This document shows, one piece after another, positions 7,915 through 14,554 of a stretch of DNA of 15,674 bases. The stretch covers positions 1 to 15,674 of the forward strand of contig JAVVPL010000045.1 of the NCBI GenBank assembly GCA_036655775.1, read 5' to 3'. Every line of letters starts with the position of its first letter. Position 1 is the first letter of the stretch. This DNA comes from JAVVPL01 sp036655775. Its GTDB lineage: Bacteria; Bacteroidota; Bacteroidia; Bacteroidales; P3. Both the position numbers and the translations under genes were made by a program. The notes below the pieces were generated by a model. That model ran no database searches and was not told where the DNA came from. It was given only the letters and a program-made list of their open reading frames with translations.

Positions 7915-9945
7915 ATGGACGAATTAAATATAAGCGGTGATATTTTGACGTTTGACATACCCTTGTATCAATCCTCTTACATCAAAGTAATTGGTGTTGG
8001 TGGTGGTGGTAGCAATGCTGTCAATCACATGTTTAAGCAAGGCATCAATGGCGTAGATTTCATTGTTTGCAACACCGATGCACAAGCTTTAGATGCAAGT
8101 CCAGTGGCTACAAAAGTGCATTTAGGGCGAGGATTAGGTGCAGGAAACGTGCCTGCAGTTGCCGAACAAGCTGCTGAAGAAAAACGTGAAGAAATCAAAA
8201 GCTTGATTAATAAAAATACGCAGATGCTTTTTATTACCGCAGGTATGGGTGGAGGAACGGGTACGGGGGCAGCTCCTGTAATTGCTTCTATTGCCAAGGA
8301 AATAGATTTGGATGACGAAGTTAAAAAAATACTTACTGTAGCAATTGTCACTACTCCTTTTACATTTGAAGGTCGAAAAAGACAACAACAAGCCGTAGAA
8401 GGAATTGCAGAATTGCGTAAGTATGTGGATGCTATTTTGATTATCAATAATGATAAATTACGTGAATTTGGCGATTTATCTTTACGTAAAGCGTTTGCTA
8501 AAGCCGATGATGTATTAACCACAGCGGTAAAAGGTATTTCTGAAATTATCACAATTAGTTCGTATGTACAGATTGATTTCAAAGATGTAAATACGGTCAT
8601 GAGCAATAGTGGTGTGGCTTTGATGGGCTGTGGTTCTGCCGAAGGTGAAAATAGAGCTGCTCAAGCGGTAAGTCAAGCAATCAATTCCCCTTTGTTGAAT
8701 GATAATAATATCAATGGGGCAAAAAATATTTTGCTTTATATTTCCTCTGGTTCGGATATGGAAGTAACGATGGAAGAAATTGATGAAATTACAAATCATA
8801 TTCTTCGTGAAACGGGCGAAGGAGTAGATGTGATATGGGGTGCAGGTATTGATGATGCTCTAGAAAAAAGTATAGCAGTTACTCTTATTGCAACGGGCTT
8901 TAATGAACAACAAATTTTCCATACCATGGAGTCGAAAAAACATTCTTTGGATGAATTGCCAAAGACAAAAAAAACGATTTCCATATCCGACAAAGCGCCT
9001 TCCAATGAAGGCTTGGAGAACATTATGACCAAAGCGGAAAAGGAAAGATTGGACAATGAAGCGGTCAAAAAAGCAGAAGATGAAATATTGGCTCTTGAAA
9101 CAGCTAAACTTCAAGCGGAAGAAATGCGTTTGAAAGCAGAAGTTGAAGTTTGTGAAAAAGTTGAAGCAATTGAATTTGAGGTGAACGATGAAACTTCTGT
9201 ACAAAAAGAAGATTATTTAGATTTACGTATTGTAAACTCTGAATCACTCACCATACAAGCACCTCAAAAAGTTGAAACTAAAACGAACGTATTTAGTAAT
9301 ATACTAGAAGATTGGACCAACGATTTTAAATCGGTACAAAATAAATTGACCGAAGAAGAACGTATGCAAAAAGAATGGGAAGAGGCTGAAAAGTCAAACG
9401 CCCCTTTGGAAGATGAAGAAAATTGGTCTGATAGTGATTTATATAAAATGATGGACGATTTGGAAATTATCGAAAAAGAAACGATAACAAATGTAGAACG
9501 CTCTTCGATTATTTCTATGACTTCAGCAAATAGAGTAGTGGACCAAAATATGCACATCGGTACAAAATCTATGGGTGATTTTGCTATGGAATCCGAAATT
9601 GCAATAGATTTAGATTTATTAGATACACAAGCTAGTGTGAGCCCACAAACAAATGCTAAACCTGATGTACATATTTCTTTTGCTGGAGAATCCTCTAGCA
9701 ATAGAGAATTTCAAGCATCCTCTATTGCCCCTACAATTCGGCATCGTGCAGAGCGTTTACGCGAATTGAGTGATATGATCAAAACACAAAAAGGATTGGA
9801 AGAAATAGAAAATGTGCCTGCGTATTTGCGTAGAAATGTCAAATTAGAAACCACAATTCCTTCCTCTGAATCGGAAGCCCCAAAACATGTTCTATCAATG
9901 GATGGAACTATTTCAAGCAATTCATTCTTCGATACGGTAGATTAA
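7915..9945 (+). CDS. ftsZ: FtsZ, tubulin-like division GTPase with long linker
   Basis: FtsZ polymerises in the cytoplasm into the Z-ring that organises division. The GTPase core covers about residues 20-330. It includes VGGGGSNAV, the tubulin signature GMGGGTGTGAAP (from G110), NNDKL, and the T7 loop QIDFKDV with catalytic aspartates D221 and D224; the usual Asn two residues before the first Asp is Q219. A linker of about 300 residues follows and contains a Glu/Lys/Ala-rich stretch (about 372-422) with a coiled-coil look. The conserved C-terminal peptide that binds FtsA is VPAYLRRN (634-641), followed by a 35-residue tail ending SFFDTVD. From memory, an internal peptide and such an acidic tail are common in Bacteroidota. 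At 676 residues it is far longer than E. coli FtsZ (383) and at the long end for the phylum. Its last 24 bases overlap the convergent ispF. Confidence 0.97.
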   Translation: MDELNISGDILTFDIPLYQSSYIKVIGVGGGGSNAVNHMFKQGINGVDFIVCNTDAQALDASPVATKVHLGRGLGAGNVPAVAEQAAEEKREEIKSLINKNTQMLFITAGMGGGTGTGAAPVIASIAKEIDLDDEVKKILTVAIVTTPFTFEGRKRQQQAVEGIAELRKYVDAILIINNDKLREFGDLSLRKAFAKADDVLTTAVKGISEIITISSYVQIDFKDVNTVMSNSGVALMGCGSAEGENRAAQAVSQAINSPLLNDNNINGAKNILLYISSGSDMEVTMEEIDEITNHILRETGEGVDVIWGAGIDDALEKSIAVTLIATGFNEQQIFHTMESKKHSLDELPKTKKTISISDKAPSNEGLENIMTKAEKERLDNEAVKKAEDEILALETAKLQAEEMRLKAEVEVCEKVEAIEFEVNDETSVQKEDYLDLRIVNSESLTIQAPQKVETKTNVFSNILEDWTNDFKSVQNKLTEEERMQKEWEEAEKSNAPLEDEENWSDSDLYKMMDDLEIIEKETITNVERSSIISMTSANRVVDQNMHIGTKSMGDFAMESEIAIDLDLLDTQASVSPQTNAKPDVHISFAGESSSNREFQASSIAPTIRHRAERLRELSDMIKTQKGLEEIENVPAYLRRNVKLETTIPSSESEAPKHVLSMDGTISSNSFFDTVD

Positions 9946-10413
9946 GCAAATAGCGGAGGCTGAAACGCCTTCTTCTCGCCCCTCAAAACCCAAATTTTCG
10001 GTAGTAGTGGCTTTAATAGAAATACTCTCTGGTTTAATGTGTAAACATTCAGCTAGAGAGTTTTGCATTAAGGGGATATAATTGGCAATTTTAGGACGTT
10101 GTAAGCGTATGGTAGCATCTATATTTCCTATTGCATATTTTTGTTCAAAGAGTAGAATCCCTACTTTTTGTAAAAGAATTTTGCTGTCGATATTTTTGTA
10201 AGTTGCATCATTGTCGGGAAAGTGTTTGCCTATATCACCTAAATTTGCGGCTCCTAATAATGCGTCACAGATTGCATGAATGAGCACATCGGCATCAGAG
10301 TGCCCTAAAGCTCCTTTGTAATGAGGAACATGTACTCCTCCCAAATAAAACGCTCTGTTTTCTACTAAAGCGTGTACATCGTATCCATAGCCTATGCGAA
10401 AAGGAAATTGCAT
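9922..10413 (-). CDS. ispF: IspF, 2-C-methyl-D-erythritol 2,4-cyclodiphosphate synthase
   Basis: IspF is the cytoplasmic fifth enzyme of the non-mevalonate (MEP) isoprenoid pathway. It cyclises CDP-methylerythritol 2-phosphate with release of CMP, feeding undecaprenyl and quinone synthesis. The 163-residue protein has the expected length and the metal ligands D12, H14 and H46, in YDVHA and SDADVLIHAICDALLGA. The spacing H14-H46 equals the E. coli pair H10-H42. The signature near the end reads TTENLGFEGREEG. It starts 7 bases after the porV stop on the same strand, so the two are probably cotranscribed. Its 3' end overlaps the 3' end of ftsZ by 24 bases, with no hairpin terminator visible between them. 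Confidence 0.97.
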   Translation of the reverse strand: MQFPFRIGYGYDVHALVENRAFYLGGVHVPHYKGALGHSDADVLIHAICDALLGAANLGDIGKHFPDNDATYKNIDSKILLQKVGILLFEQKYAIGNIDATIRLQRPKIANYIPLMQNSLAECLHIKPESISIKATTTENLGFEGREEGVSASAICLIYRIEE

Positions 10414-10420
10414 CTTGATT

Positions 10421-11668
10421 TTAATTAAGCTCTTCTTCTTTAGGTGTCTTTCCCATTTTCTTTAGATTAGCAAAGTTAAAAGTAAGCGAAAAACGCAATG
10501 TGTTTTTAAGTGGATTGTTATTTCCATTTATATTTTTGGCACTTACTGCGGGAATTAAGTACGATACGTCTAAGGCAAAGATATTGTATCGGATTCCTGC
10601 ACCTAAAGTAAAGTATTGTCTAGCTCCTTTGTGAATACTTTCGTGAAAATAACCTAAACGAAAAGCAAGTAATTTATTATACCAATATTCAGCACCCAAA
10701 CTCCACATGATTTCTTGCATCTCTTCTTTAAATCCTCCAGGTGCGTCATAGAAAGAATGAATAATACCTGTCATGGTTCCTACATTTGTGTTCATTCCCG
10801 CTTTTATAGCTCCCGTTGTGTCATAAATTGGAGAGGTAGGCACTAAGAGTTTATTGATATCTCCTAAAAATGATATAGAGTTAAAGTCGTCTATGTCCAT
10901 AGTAAATCCAACGCCTAAACGTAAATTGGCAGGAATAAAATCTTTTTCTAAATCATCTGTACTATAAGAAATTTTGGATCCAATATTAGAAATATTTAAT
11001 CCTGCGGATATTTTACCTCCTTTTAATTCTTTTCCTATATTTAAAGATTTAGTATAAAACAAAGCAATGTCGGCCGCTACACTTTGACCAGGTTGCGTGC
11101 TTACGCCACCTACCCATCGTCCCATGGTTAAATTAGAATAAATGTAACGAGCAGCTACTGCAATGGAAAAATCATTGGTGAGCATACGAGCATAACTAAA
11201 GTCGATGGAAAATTCATTGGGATTATATCCTTGAGGAGGATCTTCAGGATGTTCCACAAAGAGTACTTCTCCTAAAGAAAAATAAAGTAAGGAAAAGGCA
11301 AGTGTATTTCGTTTCCCAATTTTTTTGGAAGCCGTAAGATATCCTAAATTCATATCATCAACTAAATTTCTTAGCCAAGGACTATATGTTAAGGAAATGC
11401 TTAAATCTTCTTCAAGAAAGGCATATTTAGCGGGATTCCAATGTTGAGAAAAGGCATCTGGTGCACTTGCGGCACCTATGTCGCCTAATCCCCCAGAGCG
11501 AGCATCTGGTGAAATAAGTAAAAAAGGAGCCCCTGTGGTGATAACGCCTCCTCCAGTATTAGCACCCGTGACATTAACCGGGGGCTTTTGAGCGAATCCA
11601 GATACAGGAACTAAAAAAAAAGTTGTAAAGATGAACAACGAAATGCTTGACCACAATTTTGTTTGCAT
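10421..11668 (-). CDS. porV: PorV (LptO), T9SS outer-membrane beta-barrel protein
   Basis: PorV is a FadL-like outer-membrane barrel of the type IX secretion system. In Porphyromonas and Flavobacterium it takes secreted cargo from the translocon SprA/Sov and delivers it to the cell-surface attachment complex. The mature start matches the family: GGGVITTGAPFLLISPDARSGGLGDIGAASAPDAFSQHWNPAKYAF. Barrel-like alternating strands follow, such as the RYIYSNLTMG region and the final AGIRYNIFALDVSYLIP. I place the start at 11668, because it gives a clean signal peptide (MQTKLWSSI...SGFA, then Q) and lies just downstream of a promoter whose -7 box is at 11702-11709. An in-frame ATG at 11746 would lie upstream of that promoter. 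The product is then 415 residues. porU, often beside porV, is not in the window. Confidence 0.9.
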   Translation of the reverse strand: MQTKLWSSISLFIFTTFFLVPVSGFAQKPPVNVTGANTGGGVITTGAPFLLISPDARSGGLGDIGAASAPDAFSQHWNPAKYAFLEEDLSISLTYSPWLRNLVDDMNLGYLTASKKIGKRNTLAFSLLYFSLGEVLFVEHPEDPPQGYNPNEFSIDFSYARMLTNDFSIAVAARYIYSNLTMGRWVGGVSTQPGQSVAADIALFYTKSLNIGKELKGGKISAGLNISNIGSKISYSTDDLEKDFIPANLRLGVGFTMDIDDFNSISFLGDINKLLVPTSPIYDTTGAIKAGMNTNVGTMTGIIHSFYDAPGGFKEEMQEIMWSLGAEYWYNKLLAFRLGYFHESIHKGARQYFTLGAGIRYNIFALDVSYLIPAVSAKNINGNNNPLKNTLRFSLTFNFANLKKMGKTPKEEELN

Positions 11669-11701
11669 GGAGTGTATCGTTTTATTTTTTTTATGAGTTT
11701 G

Positions 11702-11733
11702 CAAAGATACAAAAATAATAGATATTATCACAA
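11702..11733 (-). promoter_or_regulatory. Candidate porV-ispF promoter
   Basis: Read on the minus strand, TATCTTTG (11709-11702) fits the Bacteroidota -7 box TAnnTTTG, with TTG at 11733-11731 as the -33 box and a 21-base spacer. Transcription would begin near 11696, giving a leader of about 28 bases before the ATG at 11668. This supports the shorter porV start. Confidence 0.7.
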
Positions 11734-11751
11734 TTCTAAAATACAATAGGG

Positions 11752-11836
11752 AGCTGGGTAGATTCTAACACCACTTAAATTATTTTTTAATACCTTTACA
11801 TAAAAAATTGCATTTGGTGTTAGAATCCATCCAGCT
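11752..11836. repeat. 22-base inverted repeat between divergent porV and porP promoters
   Basis: Two 22-base arms at 11752-11773 and 11815-11836 are inverted copies with two mismatches, separated by 41 AT-rich bases. Read toward the gene it faces, each arm begins TGGTGTTAGAATC and ends CCAGCT; the copies differ at positions 14 and 16. The arms lie 42 bases (porV) and 41 bases (porP) upstream of the -7 boxes, so the whole region is nearly symmetric about base 11794. A regulator binding both copies is the simplest reading. A hairpin or a very small mobile repeat is possible, but no flanking direct repeat is evident. Confidence 0.85.
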
Positions 11837-11856
11837 AATTTAAGCCATAAAATTTA

Positions 11857-11885
11857 TTTGAATTCATAAAAAAAATGTATCTTTG
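11857..11885 (+). promoter_or_regulatory. Candidate porP promoter
   Basis: The -7 box TATCTTTG is at 11878-11885 and the -33 box TTTG at 11857-11860, with a 17-base spacer. Transcription would start near 11891, leaving a leader of about 18 bases before the ATG at 11909. The -7 box and following CAAA are the same as those of the divergent porV promoter. Confidence 0.7.
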
Positions 11886-11908
11886 CAAAATATGTATAGT
11901 CCAAAAAG

Positions 11909-12925
11909 ATGCAAGTGGTAGATATACAAAATTTGAGAATTAAAATTTATGCTATTGTTTTGTGCATATTTTGCTTAGGTAGAGTATGTGCACAGGATCC
12001 TCATTTTTCTCAATTTTATTCAAATCCTTTGTATTTGAACCCTGCATTTGCAGGAGCAACTGAATGTCCTCGTATTTCTTTAGCCTATCGAAATCAATGG
12101 CCTAATATTCCAGGAGCATTTTCTACTATCAATGCTACATACGATCAACATATAAATGCCTTAGGTGGTGGTATTGGCGGTATTGTAACTTGTGACCGAC
12201 AAGGTGGAGGGGCTTATGTTAGTACGGTGGTTGGTTTGGTATACTCCTATAAAATAAATATAACAAAGAAATTTTTTCTTAGAGCAGGAGTGCAGGCTTC
12301 GTTTGTCAATCGATATGTAAATTGGACGGATCTTCGTTTTCCTGATCAATACGATCCTGTCTTGGGATTTGTGCGCCCTCAAACTGAAGAACGAATTCCT
12401 GAAACGCCTACTAGTAAAAGTTATGCGGATTTTTCTGCAGGTTTATTGGGATATAATGAATATTTTTATGTGGGGGTTTCTGTAAGTCATTTAAGTCGTC
12501 CAGATGAAGGATTTACGGGTATTCAGCGTTTGCCTATGCGTATTGTAGCGCAAGCAGGAGGTAAAATATATTTTCGACACACCTTTAATGAGAGAAGAAA
12601 TATGGAGGACTTTTATATTTCGCCCAATATTATTTATTCTCAACAAGGTCCTAATGAAGAATTTAATTATGGTTGTTATGCCAATTTACGTCCTATAGTG
12701 ATAGGTTTATGGTATAGACATAGTTTTAAAAATTCGGATGCTCTGATTGGCTTGATTGGGTTTCAATATAATGGGATTAGAATTGGATATAGTTATGATT
12801 TGACACTTTCAAAATTGAGCCATGGAGGCGGAGGACATGAAATTAGTTTTGGTATGCAGTTGGGCTGCAAGCAGAAAAATCGGAAATATAAAAAAATAGA
12901 AGCAATCCCTTGTCCAAGTTTCTAA
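11909..12925 (+). CDS. porP: PorP/SprF family T9SS outer-membrane protein
   Basis: This is a PorP/SprF-family beta-barrel. In Porphyromonas, PorP sits in the outer membrane and contacts the PorK-PorN ring of the type IX secretion system; SprF paralogues serve particular surface proteins. A signal peptide with a hydrophobic core at about residues 11-26 ends at RVCA, followed by the family's N-terminal signature QDPHFSQFYSNPLYLNPAFAGA. Repeated aromatic/glycine strands follow, and the protein ends in a typical barrel strand (ISFGMQLGC) with a short polar tail. Length 338 is normal. Being directly upstream of porK supports the core PorP role rather than an accessory SprF. It starts 23 bases after its own -7 box. 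porK follows after 66 bases with a separate promoter. Confidence 0.93.
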   Translation: MQVVDIQNLRIKIYAIVLCIFCLGRVCAQDPHFSQFYSNPLYLNPAFAGATECPRISLAYRNQWPNIPGAFSTINATYDQHINALGGGIGGIVTCDRQGGGAYVSTVVGLVYSYKINITKKFFLRAGVQASFVNRYVNWTDLRFPDQYDPVLGFVRPQTEERIPETPTSKSYADFSAGLLGYNEYFYVGVSVSHLSRPDEGFTGIQRLPMRIVAQAGGKIYFRHTFNERRNMEDFYISPNIIYSQQGPNEEFNYGCYANLRPIVIGLWYRHSFKNSDALIGLIGFQYNGIRIGYSYDLTLSKLSHGGGGHEISFGMQLGCKQKNRKYKKIEAIPCPSF

Positions 12926-12928
12926 AGT

Positions 12929-12959
12929 TTTGATTAAATAATTTTTTTTTGTACCTTTG
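12929..12959 (+). promoter_or_regulatory. Candidate porK promoter
   Basis: The -33 box TTTG at 12929-12932 and the -7 box TACCTTTG at 12952-12959 are separated by 19 bases that include a T9 run. Both boxes and the spacing fit the Bacteroidota consensus well. Transcription would start about 25 bases before the ATG at 12992, so porK can be expressed without porP. The inverted-repeat element seen upstream of porP and porV is absent here. Confidence 0.75.
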
Positions 12960-12991
12960 TGAATTAGAACATAAATATAAATTTACCATAG

Positions 12992-14485
12992 ATGAAACGA
13001 ATTGTGTTAAAATGCGTTGGAGTTTTTGTTGTCGTACTCGCTTTTGCGTCATGTACTGGAACAATGACAAATCAGTCCCAATCGACAGGTTGGGGGATAA
13101 ACGATCCTAAATGGGGTGGCTACCAAAGTGTATCTCATTATTCGCAACCTGTGCCTTTGCGCATGGCTTTTATAGAAGGAGGTGTTTTTGTAATGGGTCA
13201 AAATCAAGATAATTTGTTGTGGGATTACAACAATATTGCGAGAAAAGCAACGGTAAGTTCTTTTTATATGGACGAAGTTGAAACCTCTAATTTTGATTAT
13301 AACGAGTATATCTATTGGTTGGAGCGAGTATATGGACAAGAGTATCCTGAAGTGGTAAATCAAGCTCGTCCAGATCAATTAGCATGGAATGATGTAGCTT
13401 CTTTTAGGGATCCTTTGAGAGAAAATTATTTTGTACACCCTGCTTATTCTGGTTATCCTGTGGTTGGGGTTACCTGGGAACAAGCAACGGAATATTGTAA
13501 ATGGAGAACAGATCGAGTAAATGAAAAAATCCTAGTAGATGCCAAAATTTTAGAATTAGATTTAGCTCAAACTCCCGAAAATCATTTTAATACGGAAGCG
13601 TATTTGGCTGGACAATATGAAGGTATGGTCAAAAAAGGACTTACCGATATGAATCCCAATGCCACAGAGCCCACTCGTAGAGTGCGTAAATCCGATGGTA
13701 TCTTAATTGAAAAATTCCGTTTACCTACGGAGGCTGAATGGGAATATGCCGCTTTGGCTTTAGTTGGAAATACGTATACAGGTAGAGTATTAGAACGCAA
13801 AGTATATCCTTGGAATGGATATGGGGTACGTGCTGCACAAAAAGAATACAGAGGTGATATGATGGCCAATTTTACCCAAGGATCGGGTGACTTAATGGGA
13901 ACTGCGGGCGACCTTAATGACGGGGCCGAATTTCCAACAAATGTATATTCCTATTTTCCTAATGATTATGGTTTATATAATATGGCAGGAAATGTCAGTG
14001 AATGGGTTATGGATGTGTATCGTCCTTTAACTTTTGAAAATGCTAGTGAAATGAATCCTTTTAGAGGAAATTATTATACAACTTTAGAAAGAGACGAAGA
14101 GGGGCAAATTGCCGAAAAGGATAGTTTAGGACGTCTTCGTTATCGTCCGTATACTGCTGAAGAATTAGCCGATCGTCGTAATTTTAATAAATCAGATAAT
14201 GATGATTATTTAGATGGAGATTATGAATCAGCGATTGTGGACAATTGGTTGGAAAAACCAAGTGATCCAATATCCACCTCTTTGGTCTATGATTTTGGGA
14301 AAACAACCTTGATTAGCGATCGTTCACGCGTAGTAAAAGGGGGATCATGGAAAGATAGAGCATTTTTCTTGTCTCCTGGAGAACGTCGTTTCTTGGATCA
14401 AAATTTAAGTACCGATTGGATTGGTTTCCGTTGTGCAATGTCACGAGTAGGTTCCGCTAATGGGGGAAATATAGTGACTCGTTAA
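12992..14485 (+). CDS. porK: PorK/GldK, T9SS periplasmic-ring lipoprotein
   Basis: PorK (GldK in gliding species) is an outer-membrane lipoprotein that forms, with PorN/GldN, the periplasmic ring of the type IX secretion machine. The N-terminus has a lipoprotein signal: basic start, hydrophobic core, then FASC with the lipid-bearing C21. A sulfatase-modifying-factor (SUMF1/FGE-like) fold follows from about M58 (MAFIEGGVFVMG), through GVTWEQATEYCKWRTDRVN, RLPTEAEWEYAA and NMAGNVSEWVMDVY, to GGSWKDRAFFLSPGERRFL and IGFRCAMSRV. Charged insertions, such as the segment around residues 365-420, are usual for this subgroup. Length 497 is close to Porphyromonas PorK (491). Normally porL, porM and porN follow; here a terminator and an unrelated gene do. 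Confidence 0.94.
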   Translation: MKRIVLKCVGVFVVVLAFASCTGTMTNQSQSTGWGINDPKWGGYQSVSHYSQPVPLRMAFIEGGVFVMGQNQDNLLWDYNNIARKATVSSFYMDEVETSNFDYNEYIYWLERVYGQEYPEVVNQARPDQLAWNDVASFRDPLRENYFVHPAYSGYPVVGVTWEQATEYCKWRTDRVNEKILVDAKILELDLAQTPENHFNTEAYLAGQYEGMVKKGLTDMNPNATEPTRRVRKSDGILIEKFRLPTEAEWEYAALALVGNTYTGRVLERKVYPWNGYGVRAAQKEYRGDMMANFTQGSGDLMGTAGDLNDGAEFPTNVYSYFPNDYGLYNMAGNVSEWVMDVYRPLTFENASEMNPFRGNYYTTLERDEEGQIAEKDSLGRLRYRPYTAEELADRRNFNKSDNDDYLDGDYESAIVDNWLEKPSDPISTSLVYDFGKTTLISDRSRVVKGGSWKDRAFFLSPGERRFLDQNLSTDWIGFRCAMSRVGSANGGNIVTR

Positions 14486-14506
14486 TACAAAATAATACGT
14501 ATGGAT

Positions 14507-14537
14507 AAAGAGGCTGCCCACAATGAGCAGCCTCTTT
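14507..14537 (+). terminator. Hairpin terminator after porK
   Basis: A perfect 11-base stem pairs AAAGAGGCTGC (14507-14517) with GCAGCCTCTTT (14527-14537) around a 9-base loop, followed by CTGTTT. The stem's A-rich start and T-rich end suit rho-independent termination of porK transcripts. It ends only 17 bases before the start codon of the next gene. Confidence 0.85.
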
Positions 14538-14554
14538 CTGTTTAATATGAAAAT

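Noticed and set aside
8025..8606. 193-codon open frame on the minus strand inside ftsZ
   Set aside because: It is fully antisense to the most conserved part of the FtsZ GTPase core, and its Ser/Ala/Pro-rich content mirrors that gene's codons.
9264..9701. 145-codon open frame on the minus strand opposite the FtsZ linker
   Set aside because: Ser/Phe-rich product explained by complement of the Glu/Lys-rich linker; no start context or domain.
11669..11746. 26-residue N-terminal extension of porV starting at ATG 11746
   Set aside because: The signal peptide begins at the internal Met (11668), and the promoter -7 box at 11702-11709 lies inside the extension, so it is unlikely to be translated.
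11791..11798. TACCTTTA in the loop of the inverted repeat, resembling a -7 box
   Set aside because: The last base departs from TAnnTTTG and there is no TTG at a suitable distance upstream, so I do not call a third promoter.
11752..11836. The inverted repeat as an insertion-sequence remnant or MITE
   Set aside because: The whole unit is only 85 bases, there is no flanking target duplication or transposase remnant, and its placement relative to both promoters is too regular for a chance insertion.
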